The position numbers and the translations under genes were made by a program. This document shows positions 53,143 through 63,694 of a DNA stretch of 64,000 nt, in pieces. Position 1 is the stretch's first letter, and each line of letters begins with the position of its first letter. Origin of the DNA: Corallium rubrum (taxonomy: Eukaryota; Cnidaria; Anthozoa; Scleralcyonacea; Coralliidae); the NCBI GenBank assembly GCA_964035015.1, contig OZ035998.1, positions 31,120,358 to 31,184,357 of the forward strand, written 5' to 3'. Below the pieces are notes generated by a model. That model worked only from the letters and a program-made list of their open reading frames with translations. It was not told the DNA's origin and searched no databases.

Positions 53143-53838
53143 GCCCTTGTTTACATGGAGTTGGGTACCCTTGTGGCAGGGCTAACTAATTTAGAGTTTC
53201 GGATCAAATGCCATTTCTTGCATTCTGAGCGGTGATTTTTAAGAACACAGAAGGTCATAAAAACTAGTTAAAATACGATATTTCGCTTGGTGTCAGAACT
53301 CATCAGCTTATTTACTTTCAAATATAATATGGAAAATTTTGTGAGGAACTATAAAAAGATTTTTTCGTCACCACATAATCTTATCAAAATAAAAACTATT
53401 TAACTAATATAAAGATTTATCTATACCTGTTTATCTATATATCCATGGCAATAAAGTCGCCGTATGAATTACAAAGCTGAGCAAAGCCTGAGTCCGAAAT
53501 TTTTCTTTTATATCTTTATTGCTTTATTCTTCGTTCAATTGTATTTCGGTACTTCAGCAAAAAGGAACTTTTCCTGGGGAAAAAAGTGACTTTTACTGGG
53601 GGGAGGAGTCAATTCGTGGGAGGGCTCAAGGGGGGACTGGTGGGCTTGGCCCTTGCAGCTTGTTTGTTAAAAAGGCCCTGTGTATACGAACAGGAAGGGC
53701 AGCCACGAAATTATAGCGAACGCGTATGTAAACCAAGATAGCCCTGTCACCAGGGTTAGCCTTAGCAAGCTGATAGGGTAACCCTTCCCCCACGGAAAGA
53801 TAATGGTAACCCTTTTACTATCCATGTAAACAGGGCCT
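53143..53838. mobile_element. About 0.7-kb repeat with TGTTTACATGGA ends
   Basis: Left TAGCCCTTGTTTACATGGAG, GGGTACCC; right AACCCTTTTACTATCCATGT, AAACAGGGCC. The ends are inverted; the interior includes a GC-core fragment (53205) and a G-rich plus-strand ORF without motif. Related in terminus to the GTTTACAC MITEs. Confidence 0.55.
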
Positions 53839-53927
53839 TACACGATGGGTGCATGGCGTCGTGTGCAGACTTAACAGGTTGGCAGCACATAGTCATAAAC
53901 CTGCACGTAGGCGGCAGAGGATTTATC

Positions 53928-55030
53928 CATAGTCAATCGAGATATGGTCTGGAAACTCGGCAAACTTCAAAGCGCCTATAATGAGCTGGGATTTTATGTT
54001 GAATCGTACCTTACACCGTGCACATCCTTTGTATTAGGTTTATTAATATTTAAATAGCACGGTTGAGTGATTGAACTGAAACGTTGCTATTGGACAATTC
54101 GTTCATTATACTAAAATACAATGTGTTCAGAAATGCATAAAGGCGAACAAAAAGATAGACCAAAGACTTTAGCTGAGTTTCCAGACCACATCTCGATTGA
54201 CTATGTTGCAAAAGAACTAAGTAGAATATACAATGTGGATATTGCTGAAGCCCTGTTTACACGGTCAAAATTTAAGCGGGATCTGAGCCACATCTGACTT
54301 TATAAAATGTCCGTGTAAACCATAGTCAATCGAGATGTGGTCTGGAAACTCAGCTAAAGTCTTTGGTCTATCTTTTTGTTCGCCTTTATGCATTTTTGTG
54401 CACGGTGCACGGTCACTGAACACATTGTATTTTAGTATAATGAACGAATTGTCCAACAGCAACGTTTCAGTTCAATCACTCAACCGTGCTATTTAAATAT
54501 TAATAAACCTAATACAAAGGATGTGCACGGTGTAAGGTACGATTCAATATAAAATCCCAGCTCATTATAGGCGCTTTGAAGTTTGCCGAGTTTCCAGACC
54601 ATATCTCGATTGACTATGTTGCAAAAGAACTAAGTAGAATATACAATGTGGATATTGCTGAAGCCCTGTTTACACCGTCAAAATTTAAGCGGGATCTGAG
54701 CCACATCTGACTTTATAAAATGTCCGTGTAAACCATAGTCAATCGAGATGTGGTCTGGAAACTCAGCTAAAGTCTTTGGTCTATCTTTTTGTTCGCCTTT
54801 ATGCATTTTTGTGCACGGTGCACGGTCACTGAACACATTGTATTTTAGTATAATGAACGAATTGTCCAATAGCAACGTTTCAGTTCAATCACTCAACCGT
54901 GCTATTTAAATATTAATAAACCTAATACAAAGGATGTGCACGGTGTAAGGTACGATTCAACATAAAATCCCAGCTCGTTATAGGCGCTTTGAAGTTTGCC
55001 GAGTTTCCAGACCATATCTCGATTGATTAT
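53928..55030. repeat. 413-bp tandem duplication plus one inverted unit
   Basis: Units 54181-54593 and 54594-55006 are nearly identical (each yields the same 65-residue minus-strand ORF), with a third start at 55007. Each contains a fold-back unit bounded by CCATAGTCAATCGAGATGTG. 53928-54213 is the same fold-back unit in opposite orientation. The spacer carries CTGTTTACACGGTCAAAATT and TGTCCGTGTAAACC. Non-coding; the ORF is repeat-derived. Confidence 0.9.
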
Positions 55031-55480
55031 GTGTAAACAGATCGGCGTAAATTAATCGCGATTATAGTTTGCACCACCTCAAGGAAGTGGATAAACTGAG
55101 CACGATCAGTAAGTTAATCGCGCTTAACTTGGCCGTGTAAACGCAACGGGATTGAAAAACGCTTGCTATTAATACGGTCCGTGTTATTAATACGATAAAA
55201 TGCTTTTTTTTTCCCCTACTGTAGAAGCTTCCATCTCGCTATTCTTTGTTCCTTTGTTTCTTTCTTTCTTTTAGCTGTTACTCTTTCTCGTGTACCGATG
55301 TCTTCCGTTGTTCTTTGACGTACGCTACCCATACGAAGCTTCCAAAACCAAAAATATAGCTCGTCCGCCATGTTGAATAATGGTGTACGTGTTTTAGTAA
55401 GGGATTATTAAATGACCGTGTAAACGCACCAAGGTGGCGCACTTTAAGCACGCTTAACTTAAGCGTGCTTAAATTTTGGC
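55031..55480. repeat. GTGTAAAC-bounded repeats, first block
   Basis: AAACAGATCGGCGTAAATTA and the CTGTAGAAGCTTCCATCTCG...TCGTGTACCGATGTCTTCCG block (55222-55310) recur at 55965-56215. On the minus strand that block reads KERKKQRKQRIARWKAS-like, a possible decayed coding piece. Confidence 0.6.
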
Positions 55481-55489
55481 CGTGTAAAC

Positions 55490-55655
55490 CACAGGAAGAG
55501 AGGAGAGAATGTGGAGTCGGATTTGCTATTAAGAAAGAAGTTGTTAGACAACTTGAAGAATTATCATGTTGGTATCAACGAGCGTATTATCACACTACGT
55601 GTATCATTAAAGAATTACCAAATGATATTCCGTGCAGGATACTCTGTTTTAAAAT
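55490..55655 (+). pseudogene. LINE endonuclease fragment
   Basis: EERRECGVGFAIKKEVVRQL in one frame, then HVGINERIITLRVSL in the next: the conserved G-V-G-F-A-I...G-I-N-E-R-I-I-T-L-R pattern of an APE-type LINE endonuclease. One frameshift at about 55565. It is inserted between two GTGTAAAC repeat blocks. Nothing else of the element is present. Confidence 0.65.
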
Positions 55656-55659
55656 AACA

Positions 55660-56310
55660 TGTATGCTACGCAAACGCTGATTGGTCAATACCCATGCATG
55701 TTTGGATCAGGCATCCAAACACGGAAATGTGCAGCAATTTTAAGTGACGCCTTTTATAGACTTTAATCTAATTTGCTTACACAAATAAAATAGCATTGAA
55801 ATTACTGAAATATTATTGGTAAGTATATAGGTATGTGTAAGGGCTTCAACAGGAAAAAGTTTTAAATAAGCGAGGGCGGAGAACTAAAGCCCTGTTTACA
55901 CGGTCAAAATTTAAGCGGGATCTGAGCCACATCTGACTTTAAGCGGGCTTAAAATATCCGTGTAAACAGATCGGCGTAAATTAATCGCGATTAGTTTGCA
56001 CCACCTCAAGGAGGTGGATTAAACTGATAAACGTGTGAATGCAACGGGATTGAAAAACGCTTGCTATTAATACGTTATTATTATTAAATACGATAAAATG
56101 TATTTTTTTTGCCCTGCTGTAGAAGCTTTCCATCTCGCTATTCTTTGTTTCCTTTGCTTCTTCCTTTCTTTTGCTATTACTCTTTCTCGTGTACCGATGT
56201 CTTCCGTAGTTCCATTCGGTAGTTCTTTGACGCACGTTACGGGGGGGGGGGGGGGAGTGGGGTTAAAAATGCATATAAAGCGGGCGAGGGGTTGTTGCGT
56301 TCATGTATGT
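55660..56310. repeat. GTGTAAAC-bounded repeats, second block, then poly-G repeat
   Basis: 55890-56230 duplicates 55031-55340. 56235-56310 (G16, AGTGGGGTTAAAAATGCATA, TAAAGCGGGCGAGGGGTTGT) equals 62820-62892 and the inverted 33293-33500 fragments. 55668 (TATGCTACGCAAACGCTGAT) matches 26477. Confidence 0.6.
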
Positions 56311-56650
56311 CTAGTGGGATTATTCTAGTGGGATGTCCAAATCCAGTTACAACTGCAAACAAATAATTTCTTGAACGAATCTTCAAGAAAAAGCACCGTC
56401 TTTGAGTCTTTTTAAGGCAGTAAAAAACAACAACACTATGTTTATACATTGTGAGAGAACAATAACCAAGCCTGAAATTGTTTTCTGGCCCTTTTGTGTT
56501 CAAGAGCCAAGCTAAACTGGCTAGGCAGACTGGCCCACCGGGATACCGGGAAATTTCCCTGTACGCCCCTTGGTTTTCCAGGCGCCCCCATAAAAGACAA
56601 TTAACATTCCTAGACTACAAGTCGTAACACGATGATATACAATTTGTATT
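56311..56650. other. Unassigned sequence
   Basis: Nothing recognised. A CCAGGCGCCCCC word at 56579 may be a hAT-type end. Confidence 0.35.
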
Positions 56651-56656
56651 TTTTAA

Positions 56657-57332
56657 GGTGGCTTCACACAGTTTCTTGAAAAATGGGAAATACAAGTTTG
56701 AGAGTCCAAAACATCTGCTTAAACAATTCCAAAAAAAAATAAAACTAAATGTTATGCATGGTTAAACATTCTGACAATTAAAAACTGTTACCAAATAAAT
56801 AGCAACAGTTGTTGCTATGGCAACAATGACGTTTCAAAATGGCTGCCAATTACCCTTCAAACTAATTTAATTCGAAAAAAACTTTGCTGACCCCAAATTT
56901 TTTTTTCATTAAAACTTTTCTTGAAGTATGAGTAATCAATAGGCCGATTTTAAAAAAATTCTGTAGAAGGAATAATTTTTTCTTCGAAAAAATCACGTTT
57001 GTTAATTTTTAAAAAATTTCGTTCTACAGAATTTTTTTTAAATCGGCCTATTGATTACTCATACTTCAAGAAAAGTTTTAATGAAAAAAAATTGGGGGTC
57101 ACCAAAGTTTTTCTCGAATTGAATTAGTTTGAAAGGTAATTGGCAGCCATTTTGAAATGTCATTATTGCCATAGCAACAACTATTACTATTTATTTGGTA
57201 ATAGTATTTGATTGTCCGACTGTTTAGCTATGCATAACATTTAGTTTTATTCTTTTCCCGAATTGTTTAATCACGTGTTTTGGACTCTAAAACTTGTATT
57301 TTCCATTTTTCAAGAAATTGTATGGAGCTACC
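56657..57332. mobile_element. 671-bp-type fold-back MITE, copy 2
   Basis: TTAA at 56653-56656 and 57333-57336; ends GGTGGCTTCACACAGTTTCT and TATGGAGCTACC. Full-length match to 8700-9370, same arms with GTTGTTGCTATGGCAACAAT. Confidence 0.9.
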
Positions 57333-57339
57333 TTAAACT

Positions 57340-57945
57340 ATTAACTCTGCATGTAAATGTGTTATCTTTTCTTTGTTATTCATTCTTCATAAGATGTAAC
57401 CATACATAATTTTTCGCGTATACAATAAATTTTGTAACTCTAATAAAACTAGCTAAGACTAATTTTAAGAGGCTGTTTACATGGACGGCGGGACGGGACG
57501 GATCGCATTCCCTTTATTTATCTCATTTCGTTTATATGAAGAATGTGTTTGCCGGGAACATTTTTATCCCGTCCCACCTAACCGGAATCCCGGTTTCCTG
57601 GCTCAACCATAATTACTCGGGCTACTTGTGGTAGCCGAGTCTATGTTTCGGCGCCGTTTGTTATTATTTTCTTCACCACACAAAATTGCAAAATTGCGCA
57701 ATACCTCCCATATATGGAGCCTACACTTCGAGTGTTCGGTCACTTCGAAAATTCATTGACAGTCATGTTCCTTTATATTTATTATTCTGTGGAACTTTGT
57801 ATCAAGCACATCACTGATCAACTATATAAGCAATTTACTTGGAAAACCTACCAACAATTTCGTCAAAGGTAAATCTAGCTGAAGCTGTTGCATCCAAGTG
57901 GCAACCGAACAACCGACAACGATATACAGTATATTTTTCTCATGG
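57340..57945. other. Unassigned sequence with one GTTTACATGG end
   Basis: GGCTGTTTACATGGACGGCG at 57471 resembles the GTTTACAC MITE termini; ATTACTCGGGCTACTTGTGG at 57611 recurs at 34416. No gene is seen. Confidence 0.4.
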
Positions 57946-57949
57946 CTAA

Positions 57950-58410
57950 ACAGGTCAAGTGTGTGTTATATGCGGACGGTAGCAAAATGTATAGAGAAAT
58001 TAGAGTGTCTGACATTCAACTACAGTACTAGCACTGCAGAGTTGAGGAGCCTTCCCGACATGCTCTAAAGCAAAAACATGGAATCAGGATTCATGTTGTA
58101 CGAAGATATTGCATAGATGTAGAGTGTGGGTATATTTTACTAGTCACCTATTGCATATATGCTAGTGCATCTGTACCTGACCCACACATGTGAAGTTTGA
58201 GCACCTCAGACAATAACTAAAATCAGTAAGGTTGAAAGACTACAATGCAGGGCAACTAAATATATTTTAAGTTTTTGAACTTGTAGGATGATTTATCATA
58301 CAATCTGAATGATGATCTGAAAACAGTTAATCTACTACTGTATCATTATCATACTGGCATGACTTGAAAGATCTTATCTATTTTAAACGTTTGCAGGTCA
58401 CTACTCGCCT
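57950..58410 (+). pseudogene. Heavily decayed LINE RT fragment
   Basis: VKCVLYADGSKMYREI (motif C, G for the second Asp) at about 57957-58005, then KISKVERLQCRATKYILSF at about 58222-58278 (the V-Q-R-R-A-T-K-Y-I-L C-terminal signature), then LNDDLKTVNLLLYHYHTGM. Multiple stops. It is older than the other LINE copies here. Confidence 0.6.
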
Positions 58411-58419
58411 CTAAATCTG

Positions 58420-58575
58420 ACCCTAAAATAAACCTAACGATAACCCCTGGTAACCCTAAATCTAACCACAACCCCCCAGGGAGAATGTTCCACCTCTCAG
58501 ACCCTGACCACAACACCCCTACTGTTTTTTTTTTGTTATATGCTTTTTAGTTTAACATCCTGCATGTGGGACAGA
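58420..58575 (+). repeat. Dispersed repeat, partner of 23520-23670
   Basis: AACCCTAAATCTAACCACAA, CCACCTCTCAGACCCTGACC, ACAACACCCCTAC, TTTAACATCCTGCATGTGGG. Confidence 0.7.
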
Positions 58576-58579
58576 GAAG

Positions 58580-59225
58580 TCCCCTGGACCATTAGGCATC
58601 AGGATGATCTTGAATTCTAGACACTTTAAATTGACAATTCAGGATAGTCCTGCACCACATTCAGCCTTCGATCTGATCTTCCTCGGCCCACTCCCACTTC
58701 TTTGCTGCACTTTCCAGTAGCCCGAGTGAACACCTAACTCAGGTGTCTTGTTTATAAATGCTCTGACGCTCTGTGCCGCCTAACCGGGACGATATGACAG
58801 ATACCGTTTCGAGTATTTATTTTGATTCTTAAGCTGTTTATTCGATACAAATGACTGATAACGGCTAGTAGGAGGACATCAGCAGCTCTTTATAATACGT
58901 CAAATTATATTTATTTCTCTGTTATTCTGTGGTTTTTACGACTTTCCAGCTGTGTTGTGAAACGTCCCGGTCGCAATTATCGTGCTTGAAAACATTCTCA
59001 TATAAACCCGAGATGAAAAACGTCCTGTCCGGCTTACTTGTGATTTAGATGCATGTTAAAACGGGAAGTGCAGCAGCATGTTAAGTAATAAAGAACAATG
59101 CAGAAAAGCAGTGCTTTTATTCTTTTACTTAACATGCATCTAAATCATGGGTCGGCGACGATCGGCGACCGGCGACACATGAGAACCAGGCTTAATTTAT
59201 TATTGAGTCGGTTTTCTTTGATGTA
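58580..59225. other. Unassigned sequence
   Basis: TAACATGCATCTAAATCA occurs inverted at 59045 and 59128, a small fold-back. No gene is seen. Confidence 0.4.
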
Positions 59226-59460
59226 CCGCGGGCTGTATATAGCATACAGCCCTTGAATACTAATTAGATAAGAAATGAAGAAAAAAACTAGGAAAATCTT
59301 GGTCCAAGGTAGAAAAAAAGACAAAACTTTGTTGGAAAACCTCCTCAATAATAAATTAAGTCAGATAAATCCCTCGAACGTCGGGCTGTATGCGATATAC
59401 AGCCCTCGGACGCTTCGCGTCCTCGGGGCTGTATATAGCATACAGCCCTCGTTCTCGGGC
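59226..59460. repeat. Three GGGCTGTATATAGCATACAG hairpins
   Basis: GGGCTGTATATAGCATACAGCCC-type palindromes at about 59229, 59382 and 59427, with CTCGGACGCTTCGCGTCCTCG between the latter two. Confidence 0.7.
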
Positions 59461-59477
59461 TTTATCTCTTACTTAAA

Positions 59478-59654
59478 GGTGGATTTCCATTCAGTGCATT
59501 TTATCGCGATCGACTTTTTGCGATCGCTTTCTTTTGAATTGTGGGTTGTCAAGCGGAACGCATTTCATTAGCTTTGGTTGAATACACACATTTCAAAAGA
59601 AAGCGATCGCAAAAAGTCGATCGCGCGATAAAATGCACTGAATGGAAATCCACC
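59478..59654. mobile_element. 177-bp fold-back MITE, TIR GGTGGATTTCCATTCAGTGC
   Basis: TTAAA on both sides (59473-59477, 59655-59659). Arms of about 60 bp with GCGATCGACTTTTTGCGATC pair. A related, less exact fold-back (ATATCGCGCGCTCGACTTTT) follows at 59660-59800. Confidence 0.8.
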
Positions 59655-59809
59655 TTAAAGCTGGATTCCACTAGGCGTAAAATATCGCGCGCTCGACTTT
59701 TTTCTTTTGTCTTGTAAGTTTCCATGTGGAACGAAGTCGAAAACTATTCAATTTGTACAACAGAAGAGTCGAGCGCGCGATATTTTACGCCTTGGAACAG
59801 TAATTCACT

Positions 59810-60235
59810 CGTAGTATATAATATATTGTCTATTAAATGTTGTATATCGTCACAAAAAAATATGGGCATACATAAATCGTGCTTAAAATGAAAAATGCCG
59901 CTCTCAAAATCGAGGAAATACAACTTCAGAGGGTCAAAAATTCAAAAATTTCCTAGAAGCCGGAACGGCACGGGCACTCCTCAGCAGGGAGGCGCCCCTT
60001 TCATCTAATTTCGCGGCAGAGATTTCGTGGTAACTTTTCTGCTGCCAGTCCGCCCCTGGATGTCTCAATATTCGATCCATTCAGGGACATACAATATAAT
60101 CATACTTGCTTAATTGGTCCAACAATAAGGGCTTGCGTCTTTCCATTATTTACAGTGTATAACAAGATGGTTCTAATAGTTTTGTAACTGCTTTGCATTC
60201 GTGAATAATGTAGAAAACAAGTCTTATATTATGCT
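59810..60235. other. Unassigned sequence
   Basis: GCCCCTTTCATCTAATTTCG and CAGTCCGCCCCTGG (60045) look like hAT-type ends. No gene is seen. Confidence 0.35.
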
Positions 60236-60239
60236 GCGC

Positions 60240-60270
60240 TTTCGTCATGTGGTGCTCAGGACATCATCAG
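60240..60270 (-). ncRNA. Hammerhead-ribozyme-like motif, second Penelope 3' end
   Basis: Minus strand: CTGATGA (60270-60264), TGTC, loop, TGAC, GAAA (60243-60240). CUGAUGA and GAAA are exact; stem II is only GUC:GAC. About 330 nt upstream a minus-strand frame ends RRIGESIEIHKYQS...NNT at a stop 60603-60601, which may be the end of a GIY-YIG domain (weak). Same order as at 11181-11600. Confidence 0.45.
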
Positions 60271-60603
60271 AGCTTGTGAGCTTGCAAACTAGTTTGTAAA
60301 CGTTATTATAAAGATTGAAGGAAACTCAGTCTAACGTCCGATTTTTATCACGTCATCATACTGCTTGGTTTTACGTCTTTGCACATAAATTTAGTTACAA
60401 GTTACAAGTTACAGTATATACTAGTAGAACCATAAGTAAACTAGAGTAACTGGATATTACTAAACGAGATTATTATAATAGTTATGAAAGCTGTGCGCAT
60501 GCAGTATAGTCAAAGTAATAAAAAAATAATAGAACGAATATTATAAATATGTGTTATATAAAGGACGGAATTAGCATTGAAACTTATTAAACAGTGCTGT
60601 TCA

Positions 60604-60735
60604 GGTGTTGTTCAGAGGTTGCATGGTCTTCTTGGGGGAAGAGTGTGATTGATATTTATGAATTTCTATTGATTCCCCAATCCTACGAGAGAAGTAGAAG
60701 GAAGTTTCAGTTTCCAATAAATTTGGTGGTCCGTT
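60604..60735 (-). pseudogene. Possible Penelope GIY-YIG C-terminus
   Basis: Frame LLETETSFYFSRRIGESIEI followed by HKYQSHSSPKKT and a stop. R-x-I-x-E-x-I-x-I resembles the helix carrying the GIY-YIG glutamate. Position relative to the hammerhead-like motif is right. Weak without alignment. Confidence 0.3.
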
Positions 60736-60739
60736 GCCC

Positions 60740-61500
60740 ATGTATGCATGTCAGTTAGCGACGGAAGACTTTTTGGTTTGATCCATGGAGCAACAGCCGA
60801 AACATGACGTAGAATGCCCGTTGCTGAGCGGTCGTCAAAATATTTCCTGAGGGGGAGTAGGTTAGTTGTATGGTTTGCCTAATTCTCTTCTGTGATTGGC
60901 TGGCGTGTTCGTGTTCCTCCTCACAGAATCCTCGAAGTGCACCTCATTTTCAGAATGGCGTTGACAGGGCAGAGCGTGTACTCATTTGGACTCTTTTGAA
61001 ACTACACCTTACATTTTCAACTACTAATAAAGACTATTATGCCTTTCAAGAGAGATCACAGCCCGATATATTCCAAGTGGTACCCTTCATAAAATCAACC
61101 ATTGTCCCCGAGCCCGGGCGAAGGGCCGAAGGCCCGGAGCCTGGTGAGGGTGCTAATCTCGACGTGCGTGGAGTCCACTTTCCACGGGAGATGGAAACCT
61201 GAAAGCAATTCTGAAATCTGTTTGTATGTATGTTATCAAATCCCCAACTTGCGCAGTCCGAATAGCAGGGTACTGGTAACTAACCTGTTAAATTATTCAA
61301 ATTATTTAAATTTACGTCAGCAAATTATAATTTACAAGTACGGTTGGATTACGAAATAGTTTTTCAACGATCATGACGAAAGAAATCTTTGCCAGATAAA
61401 AGGATTTCAGCTAAAGTGTACATTAATATTACTATGGAAAAAGACCAAAGAAATAAGGCTAAGAAGAGATGTGGCAGCGAGAAAAAGACAACAATAAATA
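60740..61500. repeat. Partly repetitive sequence; 61105-61275 pairs with 33570-33785
   Basis: CCCCGAGCCCGGGCGAAGGG, GAGGGTGCTAATCTCGACG, TACTGGTAACTAACC are the inverted partner of the 33.6-kb repeat. The 110-aa ORF at 60870 ends in this repeat and has no motif. Confidence 0.55.
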
Positions 61501-61508
61501 CGACTTAA

Positions 61509-62179
61509 GGTGGCCCCACACAGTTTCTTGAAAAATGGAAAATACAAGTTTGAGAATCCAAAACACGTGCATAAACAATTCCACAAAATAATAAAACTAA
61601 ATTTTATGCATAATTAAACAGTCTGATAATCAAAAACTGTTACGAAATAAATAGCAACAGTTGTTGCTATGGCAACAAGACTTTTCAAAATGGCTACCAA
61701 TTACCCTTCAAACTAATTTAATTCGAAAAAAACTTTGGTGACCCCCAATTTTTTTTTCATTAAAACTTTTCTTGAAGTACGAGTAATCAATAGGCCGATT
61801 TAAAAAAAATTCTGTAGAAGGAATAATTTTTTTTCCGGAAAATTCATGTTTGTTAATTTTTAAAACATGCATTTCGTTCTACAGAATATTTTTAAAATCG
61901 GCCTATTGGTTACTCATACTTCCAGGAAAGTTTTAATGAAAAAACAATTGGGGGTCACCAAAGTTTTTCTCGAATTAAATTAGTTTGAAGGGTAATTGGC
62001 AGCCATTTTGAAATGTCATTGTTGCCATAGCAACAACTGTTGCTATTTATTTGGTAACAGTTTTTGATTGTTTAATTATGCACAACATTTAGTTTTATTT
62101 TTTTCCGAATTATTTAATCACGTGTTTTGGACTCTCAAACTTGTATTTTCCAATTTTCAAGAAACAGTATGGAGCCACC
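61509..62179. mobile_element. 671-bp fold-back MITE, copy 3
   Basis: TTAA at 61505-61508 and 62180-62183; ends GGTGGCCCCACACAGTTTCT and TATGGAGCCACC. Exactly the same length as copy 1. Small indels only. Confidence 0.92.
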
Positions 62180-62183
62180 TTAA

Positions 62184-62818
62184 AACCACTGAAAAAAGCC
62201 TAAAAATTAATACGATAAAGACCGAAAACGATGCCGACCGAAATGTAACTGAAAGAAGAAGGATGTGTCCTGAAACTGTTCAAAGCCGGTAAAGAATTTT
62301 GCTCTGGTGTATTCTACATAACTCGAGAAGGAACGATGAAGAAATTTTGAAACAAACGGCTTTTTAGATCATGAAGAGAACTGAATGATGCCTTGTCATA
62401 TTTATGTGTCGACAACGAAAAAAGTAAGAGACCGCGAACGAGAAAAACAATCCGAAAAGAGTGGACTGAATTCGCAGTGTTTGCGGTGACAAAAGCAGAA
62501 GAAAGTTTAACGGTAGGAGATTCGTATTTACCAGTTTAGCTGAGTTAAAACGGAAGAAATCTTGAAAATTAAAATTAATATAAATGATATATGTTTTTGA
62601 ACGCTAGGACGTTGGCATGGTGTCTTTTCTTGGCCCCTGTTTATATCTATTTTTGAATGAAAATATGTCATTTGGTTCATCTCGCTGTGATTTATTTTAA
62701 TATTGACTTTGCATGTTCTTTCTGTGTGTCAATACATGACTACAGATGAACCTTTCTAACTAAAATTCTGGGATTTTTTCTGATCTGTGTGTCATTAATA
62801 CAACAAAAAACAGAAATT
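62184..62818. other. Unassigned sequence
   Basis: A-rich, with Lys/Glu/Arg-rich short frames on the plus strand (62190-62290) but no motif or splice pair. Confidence 0.35.
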
Positions 62819-62819
62819 A

Positions 62820-62892
62820 GGGGGGGGGGAAGTGGGGTTGAAAAACGCATATAAAGCGGGCAAGGGGTTGTTGCGTTCATGTATTTCTAGTT
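62820..62892 (+). repeat. Poly-G repeat (partner of 56235-56310)
   Basis: G9, AAGTGGGGTTGAAAAACGCA, TATAAAGCGGGCAAGGGGTT, GTTGCGTTCATGTATTTCTA. Confidence 0.75.
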
Positions 62893-63279
62893 TACTGATG
62901 ATTATACACATGCATGGAGTCAAATCGTAACATGTTTTCTGGCCTGAAAAACCGCAAAAAGTCCGCTGTCTCTGGATTACTGAGCTTAGCCGCATAATTT
63001 GTTTTGTTCATACTTTCATTTCATGGCCAGGTGGTACCTATATTCAAAAACGACAAGCCTTGCAAGTTACGGGCGTTTTGGGCATTTACGACAACCAAAT
63101 TCAGTCAAAGTTTTTGGCTTGTACTTGCCGTTAAATACTATTAAGTTCTGTGACTTAGCATACTACGCCATGTGTTCTTTCAGACGACGGAGTGAGGACG
63201 GTGATGTTTCGGACGGTTTCTCCGCGATGTAAACTATTCTACTGCTACTTACGCGACCTTCATTCAAGTTCCATATTCC

Positions 63280-63560
63280 CAAAATTCTACGGATACATAA
63301 ACCCAACGTACCATTACGACCCATCGTAACTTCAAAACGATCCGGCACCCACTTAAACTCTGGTTAAACACCTTACAGGAATCCTGAAGTGAAAGCACTG
63401 GTTGGAAAATCTGAACACCATGTTCATAATTCAACCAGATTCATAATCAAGGAACTAAATAACAACAAGCTCAGTACAAAGTAACGGCATCCTGGTAAGC
63501 TTCGACGTGGCGAGCCTGTTCAGCAACGTTCCAAGCTAGCGACGAGGCATGTGAGAAGAC
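63280..63560 (+). pseudogene. Penelope-like reverse transcriptase fragment
   Basis: PKFYGYINPTY, then frame-shifted VPLRPIVTSKRSGTHLNSG, then NPEVKALVGKSEHHVHNSTR with FIIKELNNNKLSTK, then GILVSFDVASLFSNVPS. The P-K-x-Y-G...P-L-R-P-I-V and F-D-V-x-S-L-F-(T/S)-N-V-P motifs are those of Penelope RT (motif A Asp in SFDVAS). At least two frameshifts and stops. Downstream RT motifs and GIY-YIG are absent. Plus strand, opposite to the 3' ends at 11 and 60 kb. Confidence 0.72.
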
Positions 63561-63599
63561 ATTTTAAATCACATGTTTTAGACGTCAGAAAGAGTAGAG

Positions 63600-63690
63600 A
63601 GTCGAAGTAACCTTTGAGATCCAAAATTTCTCTCGCACCACCCAAAAAGGTGGGCGGTCGCACCCCCAACTTCCCCCTCGTTGCGCGCCT
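63600..63690 (-). mobile_element. hAT-like terminal fragment (CAGGCGCGCAACGAGGGGGA)
   Basis: On the minus strand CAGGCGCGCAACGAGGGG, then GTGGTGCGAGAGAAATTTTG. GC-rich end in AT-rich surroundings, CAG start. No partner end within the window. Confidence 0.4.
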
Positions 63691-63694
63691 GATT

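Noticed and set aside
54265-54875. Two identical 65-residue ORFs as a duplicated gene
   Set aside because: They lie in fold-back repeat units and lack codon structure; identity reflects the 413-bp duplication.
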